DNA of 64,000 nucleotides from Achromobacter marplatensis (lineage in GTDB: Bacteria > Pseudomonadota > Gammaproteobacteria > Burkholderiales > Burkholderiaceae_B). Position 1 is the stretch's first letter, and each line of letters opens with the position of its first letter. Under the pieces are notes generated by a model that ran no database searches, was not told the DNA's origin, and was given only the letters and a program-made list of their open reading frames with translations. Positions 7,996 to 16,369 of the stretch are shown piece by piece. The stretch spans positions 124,001-188,000 of the forward strand of contig NZ_NJIG01000002.1 in NCBI RefSeq assembly GCF_002209535.1. The letters run 5' to 3'. Position numbers and translations under genes: made by a program.

Positions 7996-9516
7996 CTACG
8001 CCAGCCTTTCTTTCAGCGGCTGCTTCAGGATTTTTCCGCTGACGGTCGTGGGAATGGTCTCGATGGGGATGATCCGTGCGGGCCGCTTGTAGGGCGCCAG
8101 TTGCGCGCGCAGATGCAGCATCAGCAGGTTGGTGTCGATCGTGGCGCCGGGCAGGGGTTCGACGAAGGCGATGACTTCCTCGTTCTGGTCGGCCGTGTTG
8201 CGTCCCACCACGGCGGATAGCCGCACGCCGGGGAACGCGTTGATCACCGATTCGACTTCGATGGGATACACGTTGAAGCCGGACCGGATGATCAGGTCCT
8301 TGGAGCGGCCGGCGATGAACAGCGCGCCGCTGTCGTCGACATAGCCGATGTCGCCCGTGTTGAGCCAGCCGCCGGGCAGAAGCGCCTGCGCCGTCTGTTC
8401 GGGGCTGCGGTAGTAGCCCAGCATGACGCCCGGGCCGCGGATCAGGATGTCGCCGCGTTCGCCGGGGGCGGGGGTGCCGCTGTCGGGGCTGCCAATGCGC
8501 ATTTCCACGCCTTCCACCGCATAGCCCGCCGAGCAGTCTGCGCGCGGGGCGTCGATGCGTGTGATGAACATCGACCCCGCGTATTCGGTGATGCCGTAGC
8601 CATGGTGCATCGGCACCCCGAAATAGCGTTCGGCGTCGCGCTTGAGCGTGGGGTCGAGCGCCGCGCCGCCGGTGTACAGGTAGCGCAGCGCGGGCGCGCG
8701 CAGGTCGGCGCGCGGCGGCGCCACGGCCATCATGCGGCTGAACATGGTGGGCACGCCCTGCAGGATGCTGACGCCCGGGTGCGCCAGCGCCTTGAACGCG
8801 TCTTCGGCGTCGAAGCGGCTGCGCAGCACCAGGCTGGCGCCCGCATGCACGGTGGCCATCAGCACCGTGGCAATGCCGAAGATGTGCGACATGGGTAGCG
8901 CCGCATAGCCGATGTCGTGAGGCGTCAGCCGGCGGGACGCTGCGGATACGCGCGCAAAGTGCAGCAGGCCGCGATGCGGCACCATCACGCCCTTGGGTGC
9001 GCCCGTGGTGCCGGAGGTATAGATCACGGTGGCCATTTCGGCCGCCAGCTCACCGGCTTCCGCCTGGGTGGGCGTCGCGGCCCGCGCGGCCTGCACGCCG
9101 GGCCCCCAGACGGCAGGATCAGCGTCTTGCGCGCCGGCCGCCACGGCATGCGCGGCCGCCGCGGACGAGACGTCCGTGGTGTAGAGCAGCAGTTCGGGCT
9201 GCGCATGCTGGCGGATGTTGTCGACTTCGCGTGCGGACAGGCGGGCGTTCACGCCCACCGGCCACGCGCCCGCCAGGCCGCATCCGAACAGCGCGGCAAT
9301 CACCGCCGTGCAGTTTTCCCCCACCATCAGCACCCGGTGGCCGGGTTGCACGCCCTGGTCGCGCAGCCAGCCGGCGACGGCCTGCACGCGTTGCCACAGT
9401 TGGGCGTAGGTCAGCGTGCCGCCGCCCTCTTCGTACAGGCAGATGGCGTCGGGCCGCTGTTGCGCCTGCAGCGCGACGACTTCGTGGATGCGGGTGATGG
9501 GTTCTGCGTGGGACAT
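7996..9516 (-). CDS. Acyl-CoA synthetase (AMP-forming, class I)
   Basis: This ANL-superfamily ligase of 506 residues activates a carboxylic acid to its CoA thioester through an acyl-adenylate. Visible motifs are the P-loop IYTSGTTGAPKG (165-176), the A5-type YGITEYAG, the hinge region NTGDIGYVDDSGALFIAGRS with KDLIIRSGFNVYPIEVE, and the C-terminal TVSGKILK (Lys495 expected to be catalytic). The open frame runs far upstream, but the ATG at 9516 (MSHAEP) gives the normal family length and starts 17 bases after the thiolase stop. With the thiolase-like, DUF35 and dehydrogenase neighbours it is the entry step of a catabolic pathway. Substrate unknown. Confidence 0.88.
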   Translation of the reverse strand: MSHAEPITRIHEVVALQAQQRPDAICLYEEGGGTLTYAQLWQRVQAVAGWLRDQGVQPGHRVLMVGENCTAVIAALFGCGLAGAWPVGVNARLSAREVDNIRQHAQPELLLYTTDVSSAAAAHAVAAGAQDADPAVWGPGVQAARAATPTQAEAGELAAEMATVIYTSGTTGAPKGVMVPHRGLLHFARVSAASRRLTPHDIGYAALPMSHIFGIATVLMATVHAGASLVLRSRFDAEDAFKALAHPGVSILQGVPTMFSRMMAVAPPRADLRAPALRYLYTGGAALDPTLKRDAERYFGVPMHHGYGITEYAGSMFITRIDAPRADCSAGYAVEGVEMRIGSPDSGTPAPGERGDILIRGPGVMLGYYRSPEQTAQALLPGGWLNTGDIGYVDDSGALFIAGRSKDLIIRSGFNVYPIEVESVINAFPGVRLSAVVGRNTADQNEEVIAFVEPLPGATIDTNLLMLHLRAQLAPYKRPARIIPIETIPTTVSGKILKQPLKERLA

Positions 9517-9533
9517 CGGTGTTGCCGTGGCGT

Positions 9534-10706
9534 TCAAAGGGTGGCCTGGGTGCCCAGGATTGCGGTGGATTGGCTGGACAGCGTGCCGCCGTTGCCATGC
9601 ACCAGCGCCAGTTGCGCATCGGCGACCTGGCGTGCGCCGCCTTCGCCGCGCAGCTGCCGGACGGCTTCGATCATGATGAAGACGCCGTACATGCCGGGAT
9701 GCACGCAGCACAGGCCACCGCCGTTGGTGTTTACCGGCAGCCTGCCGCCCGGCGCGATGGCCCCGTCCGCGATGAAGTCCTTGCTTTCGCCCTTGGCGCA
9801 GAAGCCCAGGTCTTCCAGGAAGAGCAGGGTGTTGATGGTGAAGGCGTCGTACAGTTCGACCACGTCGATGTCTTTCTGAGACACGCCCGCCATGTCGAAG
9901 GCGCGCTTGCCCGATTCGGCCGCGGCCGTCACGGTCAGGTCTTCCATGGACGAGATCTGCCGGTTCCAGACCGCGGTGGCGTTGCCCAGTACGTAGACGG
10001 GCGGGCGCGGCAGGTCGCGCGCACGGTCGGCGCGCACCAGCACGTAGGCGCCGGCGCCGTCCGTGACCAGGCAGCAATCGCGCACGCTCAACGGGTCCGA
10101 CACCATGCGGGCCGACAGGATCTGGTCCAGCGTGGCGGGTTCGCGCAGTTGCGCCTCGGGATTCAACTGCGCCCACTGGTTGGCTGCCAGGGCCACTTGC
10201 GCCAGATGTTCGCGGCGCGTGCCGTACTGGTGCATGTGGCGCGCGGCGGCCAGCGCGTACGACGACAAGGGGCTGAGCGGATCGTAGGGTGTTTCGTAGG
10301 GCTGGGGGTCGAACTGCTTGCGGACCCGGCCGATTTCGGCCCGGCTCAGCGTGGACGTGCGTTGCGTGCTGCCGTAGCAGACCAGCACCGCGTTGCACTG
10401 GCCGGAGGCCAGCGCATGCAGGGCCGGCATCAAGTGGGCCACGAAGCTGGAGCCGCCCAGCATGGTGCTGTCGATGAAGGTCGGGCGGATGCCCAGGTGT
10501 TCGATCACCGGCATGGCCCACATCGGCGCGGCGACGCTGGCCGTGCAGATGCCGTCGATGTCGCGCATCGTCAAGCCGGCGTCGGCCACGGCGCGCTGCG
10601 CCGCCTGCACCAGGATTTCCATTTCGGTGTAGCCCGCGGCCTGTCCCAGGCCCGCGTGGCCCACCCCCGCCACGGCGACGGCGCCGCGCAGATCTTTCAG
10701 CGTCAT
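9534..10706 (-). CDS. Thiolase-fold protein (SCP2-thiolase/Ltp2-like, possible retro-aldolase)
   Basis: This 390-residue thiolase-superfamily protein belongs to the group paired with DUF35 proteins. Where true thiolases carry the nucleophilic cysteine (around residue 85-90), this one reads STMLGGSSFVAHL, with no cysteine. It keeps ELYDAFT (Tyr286) and HPGMYG (His336, Tyr340), at about the positions of the two active-site tyrosines of Ltp2. Ltp2 is a steroid side-chain retro-aldolase that needs a DUF35 partner. The gene overlaps the DUF35 gene by four bases. By analogy it may cleave a beta-hydroxyacyl-CoA by retro-aldol chemistry rather than thiolysis. This is inference; a degenerate or redirected thiolase is the alternative. 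Confidence 0.8.
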   Translation of the reverse strand: MTLKDLRGAVAVAGVGHAGLGQAAGYTEMEILVQAAQRAVADAGLTMRDIDGICTASVAAPMWAMPVIEHLGIRPTFIDSTMLGGSSFVAHLMPALHALASGQCNAVLVCYGSTQRTSTLSRAEIGRVRKQFDPQPYETPYDPLSPLSSYALAAARHMHQYGTRREHLAQVALAANQWAQLNPEAQLREPATLDQILSARMVSDPLSVRDCCLVTDGAGAYVLVRADRARDLPRPPVYVLGNATAVWNRQISSMEDLTVTAAAESGKRAFDMAGVSQKDIDVVELYDAFTINTLLFLEDLGFCAKGESKDFIADGAIAPGGRLPVNTNGGGLCCVHPGMYGVFIMIEAVRQLRGEGGARQVADAQLALVHGNGGTLSSQSTAILGTQATL

Positions 10707-11107
10707 GGCGCCTCCTTGTTGGGTACGAAGACCACGAGGCCGTGGCCGTCCTGCTGCGCCACCTGAGCGCGCACCGCCATGCCGATGTGCACGTCGGCGG
10801 GGGCGATGCCCTGCACGCGGCTCATCAGCCGGACGCCTTCCTGCAGGTCGACCAGCGCCACGTTGTAGTCGCCGCCCGCCTCGGGCTTGCGCCGAACCAC
10901 GGTGGTGGAATAGACGGTGCCGCGGCCGTCAGGCTCGGCCCATGCCAGCTTGTCCGCCCCGCAGTGCGGGCAGATCATTCGGGGATAGAACACCGCGCGG
11001 TCGCAGCCGGCGCAATGCTGGATAAGAAAGCGGCCCTGGTCGAGCGCCTGGCGGTACTGCGCCTCGACGCCCTGCGACACGCCTTCCTGGTGATCGGGAA
11101 CAGTCAT
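10703..11107 (-). CDS. DUF35 OB-fold and zinc-ribbon protein
   Basis: This 134-residue protein has an N-terminal zinc ribbon (Cys32, Cys35, Cys46, Cys49 in HCAGCDRAVFYPRMICPHCG) and a C-terminal OB-fold. DUF35 proteins form complexes with thiolase-fold enzymes and acyl-CoA hydratases. The stop overlaps the start of the thiolase-like gene, supporting a complex. I chose the start MTVPDHQ at 11107. An in-frame ATG at 11170 would add 21 residues, and neither start has a strong ribosome site. It is first in the operon and diverges from the acyl-CoA dehydrogenase genes. Confidence 0.85.
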   Translation of the reverse strand: MTVPDHQEGVSQGVEAQYRQALDQGRFLIQHCAGCDRAVFYPRMICPHCGADKLAWAEPDGRGTVYSTTVVRRKPEAGGDYNVALVDLQEGVRLMSRVQGIAPADVHIGMAVRAQVAQQDGHGLVVFVPNKEAP

Positions 11108-11308
11108 GGTGCGATGGGATTCCAGTGGATGACGGCTGCTAGTGTCGGTACTGCCGCCGGGTTCGGCCATTCTTCATTGCTGAAGCAGGCCTTTTGCGGA
11201 CCTGTAGTGGGGGGGGCGCCCTACATCCTGCGCGAAGCCGGTCTTCGGAAGAGGCAGATTGCCGGCCTGTCGGGGCCGTGGCTAGATACCGGGCAAAGGA
11301 GGTAGACC
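11108..11308. promoter_or_regulatory. Divergent promoter region of two acyl-CoA operons
   Basis: This 201-base gap lies between the DUF35-thiolase-ligase operon and the dehydrogenase-hydratase operon. AAAGGAGG (11295-11302) sits 6 bases before the dehydrogenase ATG. No regulator gene is adjacent, and I cannot place promoter boxes. Confidence 0.45.
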
Positions 11309-12499
11309 ATGAACCTGACCTGGACGCGAGAAGAGCGCCAATTCCGCGACGAGGTGCGCGCATTCGCCGCCGCCAAGCTGCCGGACGACATCCGCGACAA
11401 GGTGTTGCGGCATCAACGGCTGGAACGCGAGGACTACGTGCGCTGGCACAACATCCTGGCCGACCACGGCTGGGGCGCGCCCAACTGGCCTGTGGAGCAC
11501 GGCGGCACGGGCTGGAACGCGTTGCAACGCCTGATCTTCGAAGTGGAATGCTTCAAGGCGGGCGCGCCGCGCCTGCTGCCCTTCGGCCTGTCCATGATCG
11601 GGCCCGTACTGATGAAGTACGGCAGCGCCGAACAACAGGCGCGCCTCTTGCCGCGCATGCTGCGCGTGGAGGACTGGTGGTGCCAGGGCTATTCGGAGCC
11701 GGGCTCTGGTTCCGACCTTGCCTCGCTCAAGACCCGCGCGGTGCGTGACGGCGACGAATACATCGTCAACGGCCAGAAGACCTGGACCACGCTGGCGCAG
11801 TACGCCGACTGGATGTTCTGCCTGGTGCGCACCGACCCCGACGCGCGCGCGCAGCGCGGCATTTCGATGCTGCTGCTGGACATGCGCGCCCCGGGCGTGA
11901 CGGTGCGCCCCATCCGCACGCTGGACGGCGGCCACGACGTGAACGAGGTCTGGCTGGAGAACGTGCGCGTACCGGTGTCCAACCTGGTGGGCGAAGAGAA
12001 CCAGGGCTGGACCTACGCCAAGTACCTGCTGGGCCACGAGCGCACCGGCATTGCAGGACTGGGCCATTGCCATCGCGAACTGGGCATCTTGAAGCAGATG
12101 GCCGCGCGCGCGCAGTCGCACGGCAAGCCGCTGCTGGCCGACAGTCGCATCCGCGACCGTATTTCGCGGATCGAAGTCGACATCATGGCGCTGGAAATGC
12201 TGCTCCTGCGCGTGGCGTCCAGCAACGACGGCACGCCGGGCCCCGAGGCCTCGGTGCTGAAGATCCGCGGCTCCGAGATCCAGCAGGATCTGGCCATGCT
12301 GCAAATGGAAGTGGCCGGGCCGGACGCGTGGCCGTACGACCCCGACTGGCTGCAGGCCGGCGGCGATTCCCACGGCCCGGGCCCCGAGATGGCGGCGGCC
12401 GCAGGCGCGGGCTACGCCGACATGCGCAAGACCTCGATCTACGGCGGCACGACCGAAGTGCAGAAGGGCATCATCGCCCGCCTGGTGCTGGGCCTGTAG
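11309..12499 (+). CDS. Acyl-CoA dehydrogenase, large subunit type
   Basis: This 396-residue flavoprotein dehydrogenase introduces the alpha-beta double bond in an acyl-CoA and passes electrons to ETF. Motifs are WWCQGYSEPGSGSDLASL (FAD/substrate region), GQKTWTTLAQYADWMFCLVR, and the C-terminal IYGGTTEVQKGIIARLVLGL that closes the FAD site. It is preceded by a strong ribosome site and followed 34 bases later by a second, divergent acyl-CoA dehydrogenase. The pair resembles the PimC/PimD large and small subunits of pimeloyl-CoA dehydrogenase and the heteromeric steroid dehydrogenases. Substrate unknown. Confidence 0.88.
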   Translation: MNLTWTREERQFRDEVRAFAAAKLPDDIRDKVLRHQRLEREDYVRWHNILADHGWGAPNWPVEHGGTGWNALQRLIFEVECFKAGAPRLLPFGLSMIGPVLMKYGSAEQQARLLPRMLRVEDWWCQGYSEPGSGSDLASLKTRAVRDGDEYIVNGQKTWTTLAQYADWMFCLVRTDPDARAQRGISMLLLDMRAPGVTVRPIRTLDGGHDVNEVWLENVRVPVSNLVGEENQGWTYAKYLLGHERTGIAGLGHCHRELGILKQMAARAQSHGKPLLADSRIRDRISRIEVDIMALEMLLLRVASSNDGTPGPEASVLKIRGSEIQQDLAMLQMEVAGPDAWPYDPDWLQAGGDSHGPGPEMAAAAGAGYADMRKTSIYGGTTEVQKGIIARLVLGL

Positions 12500-12533
12500 G
12501 CCCGCCCACGCGCAATCCGACAGGAAGACACGC

Positions 12534-13646
12534 ATGGATTTCATCTACACCGAAGAACAGCGCATGCTGGCCGACAGCCTGCGCCGCCTGGTCGACCAGG
12601 CATGGACGTATTCCCAGCGCCGCGCCCGTCAGGCGGACGGCAAGCTGGACCCCAAGGCCTGGGGCGCGCTGGCCGAACTGGGCGTGCTGGGCCTGACCAT
12701 CTCGCAGGACTTCGGCGGCTTTGGCGAAGTGCCTGCCAGCCTGCTGCCGGTGCATGTGGAACTGGGCCGCGGGCTGGTATCCGAACCGGTTATTCCCAGC
12801 GCCGTCATGGGCGCGGCGCTGCTGGACGCCTGCGGCGACGCCGTGCGCGGCCGCTGGCTGCCCGCCATCGCATCGGGCGAGGCGATCGTCAGCGTGGCCT
12901 ACCAGGAACCCGGCCGCCGCTACGACACGAACCCGCAGGGCTGCCGCGCGGCCAAGACGGCAGAAGGCTGGCGCCTGGACGGCGTCAAGCATCTGGTGTG
13001 GCACGGCGCCGCGGCCTCGGCCTGGCTGGTCAGCGCGCAGGGCGCTGACGGGCAGACCCTGCTGCTGGCGGTGCCGGCCGACTCGGCGGGCGTGCGCGTG
13101 ACCGATACGCCGACGCTGGACGGGGCGCGCTGCGCCCGGCTGGATTTCGACGCGGTGGGCCTGCCTGCCGACGCCTTGCTGGCCGAGGGGCCGGCGGCGG
13201 ATGACGCACTGGCGCAGGCCTTGCAGTGGGGCACGGCGGCGCTGTGCGCGCATGCGGCAGGCGCCATGGACCGCTTGCTGGAGATCACGGTGGACTACCT
13301 GAAGACGCGCAAGCAATTCGGGCAGCCGCTGGCGTCCTTCCAGGCCTTGCAGCACCGGCTGGCCGAGATGTTGGTGGCCAAGGAACTGGCCCTGTCGATG
13401 GCCTATGTGGCGGTCGCGGCCTTGACCGAACCGGATGCCGCGCAGCGCCGCCGCATGATCGCGTCGGCCAAGCTGGAAGCCGCGCGCGCGGGTCGCCTGG
13501 TGGCGCAGATGGCCGTGCAGTTGCATGGCGGCATGGGCATGACGGACGAACTGGACGTGGGCGACTATTTCAAGCGCTTGACGGTAGTGGACCAGTTGCT
13601 GGGCGACACCGCCGAGCAACTGGCCGTGCTGGAGGAGCTGGCATGA
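12534..13646 (+). CDS. Acyl-CoA dehydrogenase, small subunit type
   Basis: This 370-residue acyl-CoA dehydrogenase family protein starts MDFIYTEEQRMLADSLRRL, has LKTRKQFGQPLASFQALQHR in the C-terminal helical domain, and LHGGMGMTDELDVGDYFKRL. It lacks the usual C-terminal GTxEIQ-type segment present in its partner at 11309. Such uneven pairs form heteromeric enzymes in which each subunit supplies part of the FAD or active site. Its stop overlaps the start of the enoyl-CoA hydratase gene by four bases, so the three genes are one operon. Confidence 0.86.
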   Translation: MDFIYTEEQRMLADSLRRLVDQAWTYSQRRARQADGKLDPKAWGALAELGVLGLTISQDFGGFGEVPASLLPVHVELGRGLVSEPVIPSAVMGAALLDACGDAVRGRWLPAIASGEAIVSVAYQEPGRRYDTNPQGCRAAKTAEGWRLDGVKHLVWHGAAASAWLVSAQGADGQTLLLAVPADSAGVRVTDTPTLDGARCARLDFDAVGLPADALLAEGPAADDALAQALQWGTAALCAHAAGAMDRLLEITVDYLKTRKQFGQPLASFQALQHRLAEMLVAKELALSMAYVAVAALTEPDAAQRRRMIASAKLEAARAGRLVAQMAVQLHGGMGMTDELDVGDYFKRLTVVDQLLGDTAEQLAVLEELA

Positions 13647-14467
13647 GCGCGGCAACGTCACACACGGCCGAAGGCGGCGAGTACACCCAGATCCGCTTCA
13701 CGTTGGACCACGGCGTGGGCGTCATCACGCTCAACCGCCCCGACCGGCTGAACAGCTTCACCGAAGTCATGCACGCCGAACTGGCGCGCGCGCTGGACGC
13801 CATGGAGGCCGATCCGGGCTTGCGCGGGCTGGTGATCACGGGGGCCGGCCGGGGCTTTTGCGCCGGCCAGGACTTAAGCGAACGCAAGCCTTCTGACGAC
13901 GGCTCGCGCCGCGACCTGAGCCAGATTCTTGAGAAGTGCTACCGGCCGTTGATTACTCGCCTGCGCGCCTTGCCCGTGCCGGTGGTTTGCGTGATGAACG
14001 GCGTGGCGGCCGGTGCCGGGGCCAGCCTGGTGCTGGCGTGCGACGTGGTGTTCGCCGTGGAGTCCTCGCGCTTCATCCAGGCCTTCAGCAAGATCGGCCT
14101 GCTGCCCGATGCGGGCGGCACCTGGTTCTTGCCGCGGCTGGTGGGGTCGGCCCGCGCCATGGGGGCGGCGCTGTTCGGCGAAGCGGTCAGCGCCCGGCAG
14201 GCGGAATCGTGGGGCTTGATCTGGCGCGTGGTGCCCGACGACGCGCTGGCGGCCACGCTGGCGGACGTCACGGCGACCTTGGCAGCCGGGCCCACGCGGG
14301 CCTATGCGGCGACCAAGGCGGCGCTGCATGCGTCCAGCGGCAACACGCTGGCGCAGCAGTTCGACCTGGAATGCCGGTTTCAGCGCGAGCTGGGCTACAC
14401 CGACGATTACCTGGAAGGCATGCGGGCATTCGCGGAAAAGCGTCCGCCGGCGTTCACCGGCACCTGA
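13643..14467 (+). CDS. Enoyl-CoA hydratase/isomerase (crotonase fold)
   Basis: This 274-residue crotonase-family protein shows VGVITLNRPDRLNSFTEVM, the oxyanion-hole segment GAGRGFCAGQDLSER, and GVAAGAGASLVLACDVVFAVES. An Asp appears in the GLLPDAGGTWFLPRLVG segment, as in PaaG-type hydratases. It should hydrate (or isomerise) the enoyl-CoA made by the two dehydrogenases just upstream. Translation starts at the ATG overlapping the previous stop. The much longer open frame upstream is a shadow of the dehydrogenase gene. Confidence 0.87.
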   Translation: MSAATSHTAEGGEYTQIRFTLDHGVGVITLNRPDRLNSFTEVMHAELARALDAMEADPGLRGLVITGAGRGFCAGQDLSERKPSDDGSRRDLSQILEKCYRPLITRLRALPVPVVCVMNGVAAGAGASLVLACDVVFAVESSRFIQAFSKIGLLPDAGGTWFLPRLVGSARAMGAALFGEAVSARQAESWGLIWRVVPDDALAATLADVTATLAAGPTRAYAATKAALHASSGNTLAQQFDLECRFQRELGYTDDYLEGMRAFAEKRPPAFTGT

Positions 14468-14494
14468 GGCGGCAGGTGGGGCTGGCTGCGGGCA

Positions 14495-15388
14495 TCAAGG
14501 CGCCCGCGGCACCTGGATCTGTTCGATGAGCTCGCGGGCGCAGCCGGGCAGGGCGTCGATGTCGCGCACCAGGAGCTTGCGCTCCCGCACCACCCACGGT
14601 TCGTCCAGCTCCACCACGCGCAGCTTGGTGTCGGCGCCGTAGCGGCGGGCCGCGGAATCGGGGATGACGCCGATGCCGACGCCGGCCTGCACCATGCGGC
14701 AGATCGAATCGAAGCTGTAGAGCTGGATGCGTTGCGGCAGGCGCTGGCCGACGCGCTCCAGCTGGTCGCGCAGGAAGGCAACCAGCGTGGAGCCTTCGTG
14801 CATGGTGATGAACGGATAGCGCACGGCGTCCACCAGCTTGACCTTTTCCTGGTCCTGCAGCGGATGCCCGTTGGGCACGACCAGTACCAGCCGGTCGGTG
14901 CTGAAGTGGATCGTCTGCAATTCGGGCGCGTCCACGGGGCCCGCCACGATGCCCAGGTCGGTCGTGCCGTCCAGCACGCCGCGCACGATGTCGCGCGTCA
15001 GGCGTTCTTGCAGGTCGACCGTGACGCCCGGGTGGCCCGAGAGAAACTGCGCCAGGATGTCCGGCATGAATTCGGTGACCGCCGTGGTGTTGGCGAAGAT
15101 GCGGATGTGGCCGGCGTCGCCGTCGGATTGTTCCTGGAAGTCGTGTTTCAGGTGGTCCACCTGCCGCATGATGACGCGGGCGTGCTGCAGCAGCTTCTGG
15201 CCGGCAGGCGTGATTTCCACGCCGCGGCTGTCGCGGTACAGCAATCGGGTGTTCAGCTGGTTTTCCAGCGCTTTGATCCGCACGCTGACGGCGGCCAGGG
15301 ACAAATGCGCCCGTTTGGCCGCCTGGGTCAGGCTGGGGGATTCCGCGATGTGGATGAACAGGCGTAGGTCGGCAAGGTCGAAGTGCAT
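14495..15388 (-). CDS. LysR-family transcriptional regulator (likely itaconate operon regulator)
   Basis: This 297-residue LTTR starts MHFDLADLRLFIHIAESPSLTQAA. The frame continues upstream, but this start gives normal length and aligns with the family. The helix-turn-helix is followed by an effector domain containing DIVRGVLDGTTDLGIVAG. It is divergent from the hydratase-CoA-transferase-lyase operon and convergent with the enoyl-CoA hydratase gene. Position makes it the likely regulator of the 15539-18389 operon, with itaconate or a related dicarboxylate as a candidate effector. Confidence 0.88.
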   Translation of the reverse strand: MHFDLADLRLFIHIAESPSLTQAAKRAHLSLAAVSVRIKALENQLNTRLLYRDSRGVEITPAGQKLLQHARVIMRQVDHLKHDFQEQSDGDAGHIRIFANTTAVTEFMPDILAQFLSGHPGVTVDLQERLTRDIVRGVLDGTTDLGIVAGPVDAPELQTIHFSTDRLVLVVPNGHPLQDQEKVKLVDAVRYPFITMHEGSTLVAFLRDQLERVGQRLPQRIQLYSFDSICRMVQAGVGIGVIPDSAARRYGADTKLRVVELDEPWVVRERKLLVRDIDALPGCARELIEQIQVPRAP

Positions 15389-15538
15389 GGGGCATATATT
15401 ACGGCGCGCGGCGCCGGGGCTGGGCATGGGCGGTCGATTCAGGCGCCGCAAACCCCGCCTTGAAGAAAAACGAATTCACAACGGGGACAGCTTGCGGGCA
15501 TGCTTCAACTTGAAAAAACCCCACCAAAGGATATCGGC
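15389..15538. promoter_or_regulatory. Divergent promoter region, LysR gene and itaconate-type operon
   Basis: This 150-base gap lies between head-to-head genes. AAAGG (15526-15530) lies 8 bases before the hydratase ATG. The centre (about 15462-15482) is AT-rich against the GC-rich background, which suits a promoter or LysR operator, but no exact site is assigned. Confidence 0.4.
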
Positions 15539-16369
15539 ATGACTTCTACAGATCCGGCAGGATGGATCGGCAGCGGCGAACGCAAGGCGGACGCGATGGA
15601 TCCCGGCCACGCGGCGCGCATCGCAGCCACCCTGGGCGGCGCCGCGCCGGCCCAGGGCGAGGCCCTGCCGCCCCTGTGGCAATGGGCGTTCTTCATCAGC
15701 ACGGTGGGTATGGACGGATTGGGGACGGATGGCCATCCCTCGCGCGGCGGTTTCCTGCCGCCGGCCCAGGACCGCAACCGCATGTGGGCGGGCGGCCGGG
15801 TGGAATTCCGCCAGCCGCTGAAGGTGGGCGTGCCCGCAGAACGCGTATCCACGGTGGCCGACGTCAAGGAAAAGACGGGCCGCACCGGGGCGCTGCTGTT
15901 CGTGACCGTGCGCCACGAATACCACCAGGCGGGCGAGATCGTCATCCTGGAAGAGCAGGACATCGTCTACCGGCAGCCGTCGCCGCCCAAGCTTGCGGGC
16001 AGCGAACCCGCGCCCCAGGCGCAATGGCGCGATACGGTCAATCCGACGTCCGTGCTGCTGTTCCGCTATTCGGCGGTGACCTTCAACGGCCATCGCATCC
16101 ATTACGACCATCCCTACGTGACCGGCACCGAGGGCTATCCCGGCCTGGTGGTGCACGGTCCGCTGATTGCCACCGAGATGGTGGCCGCCTTTACCCGTGC
16201 CCATCCCAAGGCGCGCCTGACCCATCTGTCGTACCGCGGCCTGCGTCCGCTGATTTCGCCCGCGCCCTTCCAGGTGGCCGGCCGCTTGACCGAGCCGGGC
16301 GTGGCCCAGCTTTGGGCCGAGCAGGACGGCACGCTGGCCCACCAAGCTGAACTGAGGTTTACCGAATGA
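15539..16369 (+). CDS. ich: Itaconyl-CoA/mesaconyl-C4-CoA hydratase-type MaoC protein
   Basis: This 276-residue double hot-dog hydratase has an N-terminal FAS1-like half (QWAFFISTVGMDGLGTDGHP, RMWAGGRVEFRQPLKVG) and a C-terminal MaoC half with FRYSAVTFNGHRIHYDHPYV and EGYPGLVVHGPL. This signature is that of mesaconyl-C4-CoA and itaconyl-CoA hydratases, which form citramalyl-CoA. I start it at the ATG at 15539 rather than 15500 because of the AAAGG site. It overlaps the CoA-transferase gene by four bases, and a CitE-like lyase follows. Ich-Ict-Ccl is the established itaconate degradation set. Substrate specificity is inferred from context. Confidence 0.78.
   Translation: MTSTDPAGWIGSGERKADAMDPGHAARIAATLGGAAPAQGEALPPLWQWAFFISTVGMDGLGTDGHPSRGGFLPPAQDRNRMWAGGRVEFRQPLKVGVPAERVSTVADVKEKTGRTGALLFVTVRHEYHQAGEIVILEEQDIVYRQPSPPKLAGSEPAPQAQWRDTVNPTSVLLFRYSAVTFNGHRIHYDHPYVTGTEGYPGLVVHGPLIATEMVAAFTRAHPKARLTHLSYRGLRPLISPAPFQVAGRLTEPGVAQLWAEQDGTLAHQAELRFTE

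Noticed and set aside
7996..10521. An 841-codon open frame suggesting a fusion upstream of the acyl-CoA ligase
   Set aside because: The part beyond 9516 is in another frame of the thiolase gene and has no homology-like features. The ATG at 9516 gives the normal ligase length.
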